A stretch of DNA of 64,000 bases. Origin: Lentisphaerae bacterium WC36. GTDB lineage: Bacteria; Verrucomicrobiota; Lentisphaeria; Victivallales; SZUA-371. Made by a program: the position numbers and the translations under genes. Under the pieces are notes generated by a model. That model did not search any database. It had not been told where the DNA came from and saw only the letters and a list, made by a program, of their open reading frames with translations. Numbering within the stretch: position 1 is the stretch's first letter; each line of letters opens with the position of its first letter. Shown here in pieces: positions 33,521 through 42,636 of the stretch. Location of the stretch: assembly GCA_020683205.1 (NCBI GenBank), contig CP085689.1, positions 2,356,001 to 2,420,000 of the forward strand, given 5' to 3'.

Positions 33521-34603
33521 TTATTGTGTATTTAATAAATTTATAATATGCTCTGCCCGCACAATATCAATTGCCTGCTCATTGTCTGCTCCACTAAAAG
33601 TCTGTATCTGGCGCAAAAAACAATCAATATCATGAATTTTTAATTTTTCAATCATTCCATAAGAACAACCCAAACGTAACAGCGACAATAATTCAAAACT
33701 TTCGCCTTCTTTTATAGTATAACAATTTTTTAAAATTCCATAGGCTCTAGCAATTTTATCTGTAATCAAAGCATTTTCTTCAACTAATAGCTGATTTCGC
33801 GCATTAATTTCATAATCATTCAAAATTTTTATAAACTTTTCACAGCGTTCAATGATTTGTTTTTCAGTTTCTCCAACGCTCCCCTTATTTGATATTTGAA
33901 AAATATAACCATAGTTTTTACTTCCCTCTCCACATATTCCTCTAATTGTCATTGATAATTCTTTCGCAGCTTTCTTTACACACTTCATTTTTCCAGTCAA
34001 AGATAAACCAATCAAATGAACCATAGCTGAGCAACGCATTCCAGTGCCAGTATTAGCCAAAGAACTTGTGACAAATCCAAACTCTTTATCATAAGCAAAG
34101 TGCACCAATGACATCAAATAGTCATCAAATTTATTAATCGATGACCAAATTTTTTTAAATTGTAATCCTGGTAAAAAATATTGAATTCTAAAATGATCTT
34201 CTTCATTAATCATTAAAGAAAAATTTTTATCATTATTAATGAAAACAGCTTGAGAGTTTTTATTTCCAGCAGAATGATTTGAAATCAGATAATTATATAG
34301 CAAAGTTTTATAATCACTTTCTTGTAAATTTCCAATCATAAAAAAATAGGGAAACTTTTTTTTAAAATTGTTTACTGTACTTTTTTCTAAATATTTTGTC
34401 ACAAGTAAGAGATTTTCCAAAATATTCATAGCCTGCTCGTGGCTACAATTTAGAGGAAAAGGATAATTCGCAAGATTTCGAGCTAATCTAATTCGAGAAC
34501 TAATTACCACTTTATTGGCATTCTCAATATTATAATTTTGTTGAAATTTTTTATTAAAAATATTTTTTTTAGAAAATTTTATAAAATCACAGTATTTTTC
34601 CAC
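33521..34603 (-). CDS. mcsB: Protein arginine kinase McsB
   Basis: 360 residues of the phosphagen-kinase fold. It phosphorylates arginine on proteins, marking them for ClpCP in Gram-positive models. VISSRIRLARNLANYPFP, the substrate-loop MINEEDHFRIQ, NTGTGMRCSAMVHL and the late GLISGKGSVGETE-like NKGSVGETEKQII are in family order. It follows mcsA with a 32-nt gap. clpC and ctsR, the usual operon partners in Firmicutes, are not present here. Confidence 0.93.
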   Translation of the reverse strand: MEKYCDFIKFSKKNIFNKKFQQNYNIENANKVVISSRIRLARNLANYPFPLNCSHEQAMNILENLLLVTKYLEKSTVNNFKKKFPYFFMIGNLQESDYKTLLYNYLISNHSAGNKNSQAVFINNDKNFSLMINEEDHFRIQYFLPGLQFKKIWSSINKFDDYLMSLVHFAYDKEFGFVTSSLANTGTGMRCSAMVHLIGLSLTGKMKCVKKAAKELSMTIRGICGEGSKNYGYIFQISNKGSVGETEKQIIERCEKFIKILNDYEINARNQLLVEENALITDKIARAYGILKNCYTIKEGESFELLSLLRLGCSYGMIEKLKIHDIDCFLRQIQTFSGADNEQAIDIVRAEHIINLLNTQ

Positions 34604-34635
34604 AAATAAACCTCAATAAATTTTTCTTAATAACC

Positions 34636-35331
34636 TTAAATTTTACTTTGTAAATTTATTATTTCATCACGAAGGATTGCTGCAGCCTCATAATCCTCGA
34701 GTTTTACATATTTTTCCATCTTCAATTGCAAACACGAAATCTGATTCATAATTATTTTTTTGTTTTGTTGCAAACAATCATCATATTCATCACTAACAGA
34801 ATAATGTTTCGGCTTTTTGCCAACATGTTGAAAATGAGCATTCACTTCACTAAGTGACTCCCTAATTACTTTTCTAAAACTATCATAACACTTATCACAT
34901 CCTAGTTGACAATGAATTTTGAATTGGCTCAATTTCCAATGACAATTTTGACATTGAACATCGTCTAAAATTGCCATAATTTCTTCAATATCATCATTCA
35001 ATGAATCTTTATTTTGATCAGAAGTAGTATTATCACTATCATCATCATTATATTGTCCAAAAATGGAGCTAGCAAATTCATTAATTTGCTTTAGTTGCTC
35101 TTCCCCAAGTGGGATAACTTCTGAATTGCCATTCTCTTTTTTGTTAGCAGACTTATTTCCCTTACTTATATCCATAAACAGTTCAGCAATATTAAACCCT
35201 TCAAAGAGATCATTCCCCTGTGAATTTAATGCGGCACATTCCGCACAAATATTCAAAGATTTTTGTTGACCGTTAACAAATTCTTTTATATGAATTGAAG
35301 CATTATTTTTTTGACAAATCTGACACTTCAT
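34636..35331 (-). CDS. mcsA: McsA, zinc-binding activator of McsB with UvrB/C motif
   Basis: 231 residues. Four CxxC pairs bind zinc: CQIC at residue 3, CAEC near 28, CQNC near 115 and CDKC near 133. The C-terminal UvrB/UvrC motif reads LQLKMEKYVKLEDYEAAAIL. A long acidic insert (about 60-105) separates the two zinc halves. McsA activates the arginine kinase encoded just downstream. Confidence 0.92.
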   Translation of the reverse strand: MKCQICQKNNASIHIKEFVNGQQKSLNICAECAALNSQGNDLFEGFNIAELFMDISKGNKSANKKENGNSEVIPLGEEQLKQINEFASSIFGQYNDDDSDNTTSDQNKDSLNDDIEEIMAILDDVQCQNCHWKLSQFKIHCQLGCDKCYDSFRKVIRESLSEVNAHFQHVGKKPKHYSVSDEYDDCLQQNKKIIMNQISCLQLKMEKYVKLEDYEAAAILRDEIINLQSKI

Positions 35332-35582
35332 GGCATTTATGATTCCAATTTTTATTCTTTTACATTAAATTTTTTGTTTCCAAAAAAATTTCCTTAAGAA
35401 ATAAGTTAACCCTATGTAACAATTTTTTCAAGGAGGTAATAATATCTATCTTATAATAATTAAACACATATTTTCAAAGGGTATTTGCAAATGACTAAAT
35501 TCTATTTTATATTTGATATAATAATTTAAATAACTATGAGAGAATAATATATTCAAGAAGTGATAATTTAGGATTTTTTACG

Positions 35583-37115
35583 ATGTTAGCAAAAACTTTT
35601 TCAGCAACAGTCATTGGAATAGAAGCATACTTAATTGACGTTGAGTTAAATGCAACTGGAGAAGGTGAGTTCAATAATGTTTCGATTGTTGGTCTCCCTG
35701 ATACCGCAGTTAGAGAAAGTAAAGATAGAGTTCGCTCAGCAATTCAAGCATGTGGATATGCCCATCCAACAGGAACTACATTAATAAATTTAGCTCCAGC
35801 TGATGTTAAAAAAGAAGGCGCAGCATTTGATTTACCAATTGCACTTTGTATGCTAGGAGCAACCCAAGCAGTTCCAGCAGAAAAATTATCAAAAATCGCG
35901 GTGGTTGGTGAACTTGCACTTGATGGGACAATTCGCCCTGTGCGTGGAGTATTGCCAATAGCAATCGCAGTTAATAATAATCCAAATATCAAAGCATTAT
36001 TAGTCCCACAAGAAAATGCCAACGAAGCAGCAATTGCTTCCGAAAAAATCCCTGTTTTTGGTATTGATCACTTGCAAAATGCCGTAGAATTTATAAATAA
36101 CCCACGCTTAATCCCACCAGCAGAAGGACTTATTTGTGAAGAAGTCGATGAATTAGCAAAAACACTTGACTTTGCTGATGTCAAAGGACAATCACTAGCA
36201 AAACGAGGCCTTGAAATTGCCGCTGCTGGCGCACACAATATATTAATGATGGGACCACCTGGAACTGGAAAAAGTATGACGGCGCAACGTTTGCCATCAA
36301 TTTTACCAGCAATGACTTTTAAAGAAACACTACAAACTAGTAAAATACACAGCATTTTAGGACTTTTATCAACGGGAAAACCTTTAATTAGTAACCGTCC
36401 ATTTCGTTCGCCTCACCATACGATTAGCGATGCAGGACTGATTGGAGGTGGCAAAAATCCAATTCCTGGAGAAATTAGTTTAGCTCATAACGGGGTATTA
36501 TTTTTGGATGAACTACCAGAATTCAAGCGCAACGTGCTAGAAGTTTTACGTCAACCATTAGAAAATGGCAAAGTAAATGTTGCGCGAGCTGCAGGAAGTC
36601 ATACATTTCCAGCAAATTTTATTCTTGTGGCAGCAATGAATCCATGTCCATGTGGAATGGCTTCTCCAGAATTAGGTTGTAGTTGTACGCCAATGGAAGT
36701 GAAGCGTTATCGAGGAAAAATTTCAGGTCCATTGCTCGACCGAATTGATTTACACGTAGAATTGCTACACTTAAGTAATGATGAATTATTAAATTCAAAA
36801 GCAGGTGAACCAAGTAGCGTTATCAAAAAACGAGTGTTAAAAGCGCGCGGAATTCAAGAACATCGCTTCAAAAATGATAACTTTTTCACCAACAGTCAAA
36901 TGCAGAGTGGTCATATTCATAAATATTGCCAACTAGCAAAACCTTCGCAATTATTATTAAAAAATGCTGTAAATAATTTTAAGCTAAGCCCACGAGCGTA
37001 CGATAGAATTTTAAAAGTCGCCCGCACAGTTGCTGATTTAGCGGCATCACATAATATTGAAGAGCATCATCTTTTCGAAGCCATTAATTACCGCAACCTA
37101 GACCGTCGAGGTTGA
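35583..37115 (+). CDS. comM: YifB/ComM-like AAA+ ATPase (Mg-chelatase family)
   Basis: 510 residues. The N-terminal Lon-like ChlI domain (IVGLPDTAVRESKDRVRSAI, LAPADVKKEGAAFDLPIAL) is followed by Walker A GPPGTGKSMTAQRLPSI near residue 220 and Walker B in GEISLAHNGVLFLDELPEF. NPCPCG with a later CSCTP forms a metal site, and a Mg-chelatase C-terminal domain ends the protein. ComM acts as a branch-migration helicase during natural transformation. The role here is inferred. Confidence 0.93.
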   Translation: MLAKTFSATVIGIEAYLIDVELNATGEGEFNNVSIVGLPDTAVRESKDRVRSAIQACGYAHPTGTTLINLAPADVKKEGAAFDLPIALCMLGATQAVPAEKLSKIAVVGELALDGTIRPVRGVLPIAIAVNNNPNIKALLVPQENANEAAIASEKIPVFGIDHLQNAVEFINNPRLIPPAEGLICEEVDELAKTLDFADVKGQSLAKRGLEIAAAGAHNILMMGPPGTGKSMTAQRLPSILPAMTFKETLQTSKIHSILGLLSTGKPLISNRPFRSPHHTISDAGLIGGGKNPIPGEISLAHNGVLFLDELPEFKRNVLEVLRQPLENGKVNVARAAGSHTFPANFILVAAMNPCPCGMASPELGCSCTPMEVKRYRGKISGPLLDRIDLHVELLHLSNDELLNSKAGEPSSVIKKRVLKARGIQEHRFKNDNFFTNSQMQSGHIHKYCQLAKPSQLLLKNAVNNFKLSPRAYDRILKVARTVADLAASHNIEEHHLFEAINYRNLDRRG

Positions 37116-37120
37116 TAACA

Positions 37121-38539
37121 ATGATTTTTGCTAGTCAAAATTTTAAAAGAAATAAATTTATTTTTACTGAGCCTGATTATATTGAAGAACGAGGCAACAA
37201 TTATTTATTGATTTGGGGAAATCTACAGCACTGGATGATAGTTGATAGTGAATTTTATTCATTTCTCAGAAAGTTAAATGGTAAAATTTCGATAGCAAGT
37301 TTAAAAAAAAATGATATTAATTTCAATAATTTATACAAACCAATTGTTTGTGAATTGAAAAAACTTCTCAAGATTGGAGTTTTGACAAAGAAGAATGTAC
37401 AAGCAAAACAAAAAAGTTATTCCACAAAAAAATATTGCATTGAAAACATTGCCTTAAATATCACTAGCAAGTGTAATTTACGCTGTAAATTTTGTTATAA
37501 CATTAATAACTTAAATAGTGAAAGTGATGAACTAACAGCCGGAGAAATAATCTCTCTATTAAAAAGTGTAAAACCTTTTTTATCTAAGTCGCCTTCTTTA
37601 ACAATTCTCGGAGGCGAACCATTAATAAAATTAAATAAATTAAAAACTGTTTTAGAATATGCTGCTAAAAATGGTTTTGTAATTTTAATTTCTACAAATG
37701 GCATCTTAATAACAGAAGAATTTGCACAATACGCTGCAAAAATTAATTTACAGGTGCAAATTTCCATTGATGGACATAATTCAAAACTAAACGATGAAAT
37801 TCGTGGTCAAGGATGTTTTGAAAAATTAATTGCGGGCACTGAAATTCTTGTTAAGCATAATGTTTATACAATTTTAAGTTTAGTGTGCCACAATGAAAAT
37901 TTACAATATCTTAAAAATTTTTATGAGTTAGCTACAAATTTAAATGTCAATGAAGCTCGCTTTATTCCGTTAAAAAATATTGGAGCCGCAAAAGAAAACC
38001 AAGTTAAAGAAGCATCAACAACAGAGATAATGCTAAGTACAGCTCAACTGTTTAAGGATAATCCAAAATTTTTAAAACTTGCAGGTCGAGATATGTTTTC
38101 AATTACTGCATTTCTTTGTTCATTGGGTAATTACCGCCCATCTTGTGGCATTGGATTGCAAACTTTTCTGCTTGATGCAGATGGGACTATTTATCCATGT
38201 TTAAATACCAATAGCGCTAAATTTAAAATTGCTAATATTCGTGAAGATGATTTTAATTTTAAAGAAATGTGGTATAATTCAAATATTTTACAAGAAGTAA
38301 GAAATTCAACCACAGTTGAAAATATGAACCCATACTGCCAAAAATGTTTTGTCAAACATTGGTGTCTAGGTGGTTGTCGAGGAGAAAATTTTTATAATAA
38401 TGGCAATTTGAATACTCCTGCTGTTAATTGTAAAAACTTAAAACAAAGTTTCTTAGAAATTTTTTGGATATTGAGTGAAAATAATGCTATTTTAAATAAT
38501 CAACCAAAAAAAAATTTAAAGAATATATTTCTTAATTAA
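37121..38539 (+). CDS. Radical SAM/SPASM protein with a possible PqqD-like N-terminus
   Basis: 472 residues from ATG at 37121, preceded by GAGG inside the end of comM. Residues 10-90 resemble a PqqD-like peptide-recognition domain (ERGNNYLLIWGNLQHWMIVD). The radical SAM cluster motif CNLRCKFC is at 118-125, with the SAM-binding ILGGEPL and STNG after it. The C-terminal SPASM cysteines appear in CGIGLQTFLLDADGTIYPC and CQKCFVKHWCLGGCRGE. Such proteins modify ribosomal peptides or enzyme cofactors. No obvious precursor peptide is next to it, but tldD/tldE lie 1.2 kb downstream. Confidence 0.88.
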   Translation: MIFASQNFKRNKFIFTEPDYIEERGNNYLLIWGNLQHWMIVDSEFYSFLRKLNGKISIASLKKNDINFNNLYKPIVCELKKLLKIGVLTKKNVQAKQKSYSTKKYCIENIALNITSKCNLRCKFCYNINNLNSESDELTAGEIISLLKSVKPFLSKSPSLTILGGEPLIKLNKLKTVLEYAAKNGFVILISTNGILITEEFAQYAAKINLQVQISIDGHNSKLNDEIRGQGCFEKLIAGTEILVKHNVYTILSLVCHNENLQYLKNFYELATNLNVNEARFIPLKNIGAAKENQVKEASTTEIMLSTAQLFKDNPKFLKLAGRDMFSITAFLCSLGNYRPSCGIGLQTFLLDADGTIYPCLNTNSAKFKIANIREDDFNFKEMWYNSNILQEVRNSTTVENMNPYCQKCFVKHWCLGGCRGENFYNNGNLNTPAVNCKNLKQSFLEIFWILSENNAILNNQPKKNLKNIFLN

Positions 38540-38562
38540 AATACCTAAAGGAGAAACTAAAA

Positions 38563-39156
38563 TTGAGAGTAATAGGGCAAAGTGCAACTATCACAAAAAT
38601 TCCTTATTTACATTTAGCGTATGTGGCAACAAGTTCGATCAAACCGCACTCGCCAACATTTGCTGTAGGAGGAATACTTTTAACTTTAGGAATTCTTGCT
38701 CTTTTAATTATCGAATACATAAAAAATATTGATAGTAGTTTTAAATTTAGTTTTAAATTTATTAGCACAATTGCGGTTATCTTAGGTCTTGCTTTTATAA
38801 CTATTAGCATGGCCGTTTGGGGGACAAGACAACTGGATCATCCAGATTTTTTGATGAAAAGCAAATTTAATAGAATTACTAGATGGGCTAATGATTCTAT
38901 TGTTAACAAAGGAAAAACATATGAAGAGTTCCTTAAAATTTATAAAGAAGACTTGATTGATGTGTGGAATAAAAAATTAAAAATTGTCAAAGCCAATACT
39001 AATAATGGCGTAACATATACTTTTATTAGTGCGGGTGCTGATGGAAAATTCAACACTAAGGACGATTTTAAAAGTGCCCCATTTTTAATTGAAGAAAAAG
39101 ACCAAGATAAACTTAAAAATACATCTATTAAAACTGAAAAAAAAAAGCAAAAATAA
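38563..39156 (+). CDS. Membrane protein with type II pseudopilin-like calcium motif
   Basis: 197 residues from TTG at 38563 (strong SD AAAGGAG, 23 nt after the radical SAM gene). Two membrane helices lie at about 33-50 and 65-88. The C-terminal part contains TYTFISAGADGKFNTKDDF, the calcium-binding signature typical of GspG-type pseudopilin tails. The N-terminus is not a prepilin leader. The function is unknown. Co-transcription with the radical SAM gene is likely. Confidence 0.7.
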   Translation: MRVIGQSATITKIPYLHLAYVATSSIKPHSPTFAVGGILLTLGILALLIIEYIKNIDSSFKFSFKFISTIAVILGLAFITISMAVWGTRQLDHPDFLMKSKFNRITRWANDSIVNKGKTYEEFLKIYKEDLIDVWNKKLKIVKANTNNGVTYTFISAGADGKFNTKDDFKSAPFLIEEKDQDKLKNTSIKTEKKKQK

Positions 39157-39219
39157 TGATTTATAAAAAGTATCTTAAAAAAAAATACGCTCTCAACTCA
39201 AACTGTCGAGAATAAATTT

Positions 39220-39738
39220 ATGAAAAAGTTTGACATAATTTTTAAATATTTGACACTTACTTTACTGTTTTTTTACACTTTTATTTGGGGTGTTATTTCT
39301 CATACGTGCCGATATGCTGTTGCAACAACCTATTATCATGATTATGAAGGAGTACCTATTCCTCTTCTATCTGAGCGACTATTACTTGAATTTTCAAGCT
39401 GTTCTTTATTTAGTATCTATTCAGCACATTTAAAATTTTTCCTAATTTTATTCATTATTTTCTTAATTTTAAACTTAATTCTAAAATTAACTCAATTACA
39501 ATTTTTACAAATATCATTCTTTTACTTTATTTTTATTACAACGTGTGGAATAATTTTTGCTTTTGTCACAATATTAGTTTATTTACCCCATGCAGAATGT
39601 TTAACAATCTCAGAAAAAACCAGTACAACTTTATGTGGATTAATCATTCACTATACTTATTTAACTAGTGTAATAATTTTAATATTAAATATGATAATTA
39701 TAGCAATAAAAAAAGTCAAAGCTAATTTTGAGGGATAA
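39220..39738 (+). CDS. Small polytopic membrane protein, unknown
   Basis: 172 residues with four predicted membrane segments (about 8-26, 62-88, 96-122 and 142-164) and a short basic tail. No motif is recognised. It is the third gene in line after the radical SAM protein (63-nt gap) and ends inside a shared terminator with the convergent tldE gene. Confidence 0.65.
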   Translation: MKKFDIIFKYLTLTLLFFYTFIWGVISHTCRYAVATTYYHDYEGVPIPLLSERLLLEFSSCSLFSIYSAHLKFFLILFIIFLILNLILKLTQLQFLQISFFYFIFITTCGIIFAFVTILVYLPHAECLTISEKTSTTLCGLIIHYTYLTSVIILILNMIIIAIKKVKANFEG

Positions 39739-39752
39739 AAAAATCCCTCAAA
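39727..39752. terminator. Bidirectional terminator between convergent genes
   Basis: TTTGAGGGAT and ATCCCTCAAA form a perfect 10-bp stem with an A6 loop, overlapping the stop of the membrane protein gene and lying about 35 nt after the tldE stop. Confidence 0.75.
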
Positions 39753-39785
39753 CAAAATATATTCTTATACTTTTAGAAATAATCT

Positions 39786-41111
39786 TTATGAAGTAACAGT
39801 AATTTTATCAATTAACATTCGAGGGATCATATCGCTCCAGTCGCGGTCACTACTAACTAAAACATTATTCTTAAATAATTCATAACTATTACCACTAACC
39901 ATAGTATCTTTTAGTCGCCCAACAATTTCACCATTTTCGACAACATAACCCAACGCCACGTTACAACTAAAATCACCATTTGCAAAATTACCCTGCCCTA
40001 AGCCGATAAAATTATGCAAATAAACACCTTTTTCAATATTACTAATTAAATCATCTTTCGGAATCATTCCAGGAGAAATAACCACGTTATGACATTCTCC
40101 TCCCGAATTCCCAGTCGGTCGAACGTTACCTAATGCAGCACTATCTAAATCATAAACAAAATTTTTCAACACACCGTCTTCAATAATATTTTTACGCTCA
40201 GTAACAATCCCGTCAGCATCAATAAGATCAGAACCAATACTATAATCAATAAATGGATTATCTTCAATAGTAATACTTTCTGCTAGAATTTTTTCATTTA
40301 ATTTACCTTTTAATGGCGACCCACCTTTTTCGATCAAGCGCCCTTTAATTCCAATTGATAATGGTCCCCACAATAACTTATTCGTCGCCCCTGCAGTCAA
40401 AAATGCTGGATATTCACCACTTGGTAATTTAGCAATATTTTTACCATATTCTAAATCACGCACAACTTCTTCAATTATAACTTGTGGATTAAAAAATTCA
40501 TCTGTAACTTCACCCCAACTACGCCCAGCATAACTATTTAACATATCAGTTCCTACGGTACGCTGTGCATAACCATTCATAGACCAGTATGTATGCATTT
40601 CTTCAAAATTTAAGCCACTTGAAGTTAACAATAATGTACGACCAATAACTTTAGTTGCGCTTGAAGCCGTATATAAATCATTCTCATAACTTTTAATTCC
40701 ATTAATTATCTGCTGGCAACCATCAACCATTGCATCAACACTTAGCTCTTCAACAGTTTTTGAATATGTTTTAACTTCACCATTAAATGGCACAGCACCT
40801 CCCCATTCTGAAAAATAACATTTACTTCCATGCTCGACCATAATTAAAGCATTGTCAACTAGCTTTTTAATACCATCAATGCGATTACCAGCGACGGTAA
40901 CCAATTTATGATTTTTCATCACAGTAATTGAATAACTAATGCGCTCAGAAGTTTCAACTCCTTTAAATTTTCCAGCTTCAAAACCAATATCAAAATTCTC
41001 ATTATAAGTAAAACAAATTTTAACTGCATCAGCACCATTTTTTTTAGCATAATTAATTACATTCAATAATTCACTGCGATATTTTTGAATAGTATTACTG
41101 TTATTTTCCAT
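39786..41111 (-). CDS. pmbA: TldE/PmbA metalloprotease subunit
   Basis: 441 residues from ATG at 41111, whose SD GGAGGAG lies in the end of tldD. It is the inactive partner of the TldD/TldE heterodimer. ADAVKICFTYNENFDIGFEAG, TSERISYSITVMKNHKLV and SYAGRSWGEV are typical, and the zinc HExxxH motif is absent as expected. TldD/E trims unfolded peptides and removes leaders from some modified ribosomal peptides (microcin B17). Confidence 0.92.
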   Translation of the reverse strand: MENNSNTIQKYRSELLNVINYAKKNGADAVKICFTYNENFDIGFEAGKFKGVETSERISYSITVMKNHKLVTVAGNRIDGIKKLVDNALIMVEHGSKCYFSEWGGAVPFNGEVKTYSKTVEELSVDAMVDGCQQIINGIKSYENDLYTASSATKVIGRTLLLTSSGLNFEEMHTYWSMNGYAQRTVGTDMLNSYAGRSWGEVTDEFFNPQVIIEEVVRDLEYGKNIAKLPSGEYPAFLTAGATNKLLWGPLSIGIKGRLIEKGGSPLKGKLNEKILAESITIEDNPFIDYSIGSDLIDADGIVTERKNIIEDGVLKNFVYDLDSAALGNVRPTGNSGGECHNVVISPGMIPKDDLISNIEKGVYLHNFIGLGQGNFANGDFSCNVALGYVVENGEIVGRLKDTMVSGNSYELFKNNVLVSSDRDWSDMIPRMLIDKITVTS

Positions 41112-41112
41112 G

Positions 41113-42483
41113 TTATTCTCCTCCAATCACGCAGTTTCTAATTCTAATATGTGGTGCACCAAATCCGACTGGCAACATACTTTGCCCCCCTTTGCCACAG
41201 CCCCCAGGACTTGAAATAATTTGTAAATCATTAGCGATACCATCAATATTATGTAATGTATCAAAAACATTTCCTGTTAAAACAACATCGCGAACCAATT
41301 CAGCAATTTCACCATTTTCAATTCTATAACCATATCCCGCTGAAAATGTAAACATTTCATGCATGGTTTGTCCCCCAAATGCATCGCATGCATAAACTCC
41401 ATTTTCAACCCCAGAGAACAATTCGCGTTTTTCTAAAGAACCTGCATCAATATAGGTATTAGTCATCCTAACAATTGGTGCATTACTACGGTTTACGGCT
41501 CTAGCATTTCCAGTAGGCTTCGCTCCCATTTTTGCAGCCGTTTCTCGTGAATGAAGATGCCCACTTAAAACACCATCTTTAATTAAATAATTCTTACTGC
41601 TTGGAGTTCCTTCATCATCAAATATAATTGACCCTGCTTGGCCAATCATTGAACCATCATCAATTACATTTAATTCTTTCACACCAACTTCCCGACCTAA
41701 ATGCATTAATTCACGCATCTTATCATTATCATAAAGGAAATCGGCCTCACTCAAATGACCAAATGCCTCATGAATAAACACGCCGCCTAGCTTATTATCC
41801 AAAATAACACTTTGTGCGCCACCTTGACATTTTGGTGCATTTAATAATTTTGCAGTTAAATCGGCAATTTTTTCAACTTCCTCATCTAAATTTAATAACT
41901 TATTATAATCATCAATTGACGAAATTCCATCACCAGCACGTTGAATTAAATCTCCCTTTCGTGCAGTTGCTGAATACATACATTTTATTCGTGGTCGTTC
42001 CTCTTTAAAGTAACAGCCTAAGCTATTCGCAAAATGAACTGTTCGCATCCCTTCTACATAATCAACCGAAGTTGTTTCCTTGTTAGCAGTTTTCTTTTGC
42101 AGTATGTCGTTATAGTGAAAAACTAATGCTAATTTTTCATCTAAAGGCACATCTCTAAAATCATTTTTAAATTCGACATTATGTTCAAAATCGACAATAT
42201 CTTCAGCATAAAATTCTAACTTTTCATCATCTCTTTGAGCCAAAAGTGCATTATGATATGCGTTTAATGCGTGTTGTTTTAGTTGCGAAATATCGTCAAA
42301 AAGAGCCACGCCCCACGCTCCTTTTAGGTACGCACGCACAATTCCTCCACAAAAATTTGAATTACCACTATTTTCGATATCCAAATTATGAATCCCAATC
42401 ACTGTAGCTTCACTATATTCATAACGAACTTCAATATAATCTGCGGGAATATCCTTCAATGCTTCGAACAGAATATTTTTCAT
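41113..42483 (-). CDS. tldD: TldD zinc metalloprotease subunit
   Basis: 456 residues. The active-site motif GGVFIHEAFGHLSEADFL carries HExxxH. SMIGQAGSIIFDDEGTPSSKNYLI and the C-terminal SSPGGCGKGGQSMLPVGFG are family hallmarks. It lies 1 nt upstream of tldE, indicating translational coupling. The pair converges on the radical SAM operon. Confidence 0.95.
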   Translation of the reverse strand: MKNILFEALKDIPADYIEVRYEYSEATVIGIHNLDIENSGNSNFCGGIVRAYLKGAWGVALFDDISQLKQHALNAYHNALLAQRDDEKLEFYAEDIVDFEHNVEFKNDFRDVPLDEKLALVFHYNDILQKKTANKETTSVDYVEGMRTVHFANSLGCYFKEERPRIKCMYSATARKGDLIQRAGDGISSIDDYNKLLNLDEEVEKIADLTAKLLNAPKCQGGAQSVILDNKLGGVFIHEAFGHLSEADFLYDNDKMRELMHLGREVGVKELNVIDDGSMIGQAGSIIFDDEGTPSSKNYLIKDGVLSGHLHSRETAAKMGAKPTGNARAVNRSNAPIVRMTNTYIDAGSLEKRELFSGVENGVYACDAFGGQTMHEMFTFSAGYGYRIENGEIAELVRDVVLTGNVFDTLHNIDGIANDLQIISSPGGCGKGGQSMLPVGFGAPHIRIRNCVIGGE

Positions 42484-42559
42484 AAGTTTATGCCTTAATT
42501 ATAATTTTTTTAGAAACATTACTAACTATAAGTTTCTTATTTTTTGGTTAAGAGATTAC

Positions 42560-42613
42560 TATAAAAATAAAATAATGATTTGCAAACAATTTATCCATTG
42601 CCTACAAATCATT
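42560..42613 (-). terminator. nadA terminator
   Basis: AATGATTTG (42574-42582) and CAAATCATT (42605-42613) pair perfectly over a 22-nt loop, followed on the minus strand by ATTTTATTTTTAT, 24 nt after the nadA stop. Confidence 0.65.
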
Positions 42614-42636
42614 ATTAATATACACTGTATCTTAAA

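Noticed and set aside
35430-35437. Perfect AAGGAGGT ribosome-binding sequence between mcsA and comM
   Set aside because: No start codon or meaningful frame follows within the usual distance.
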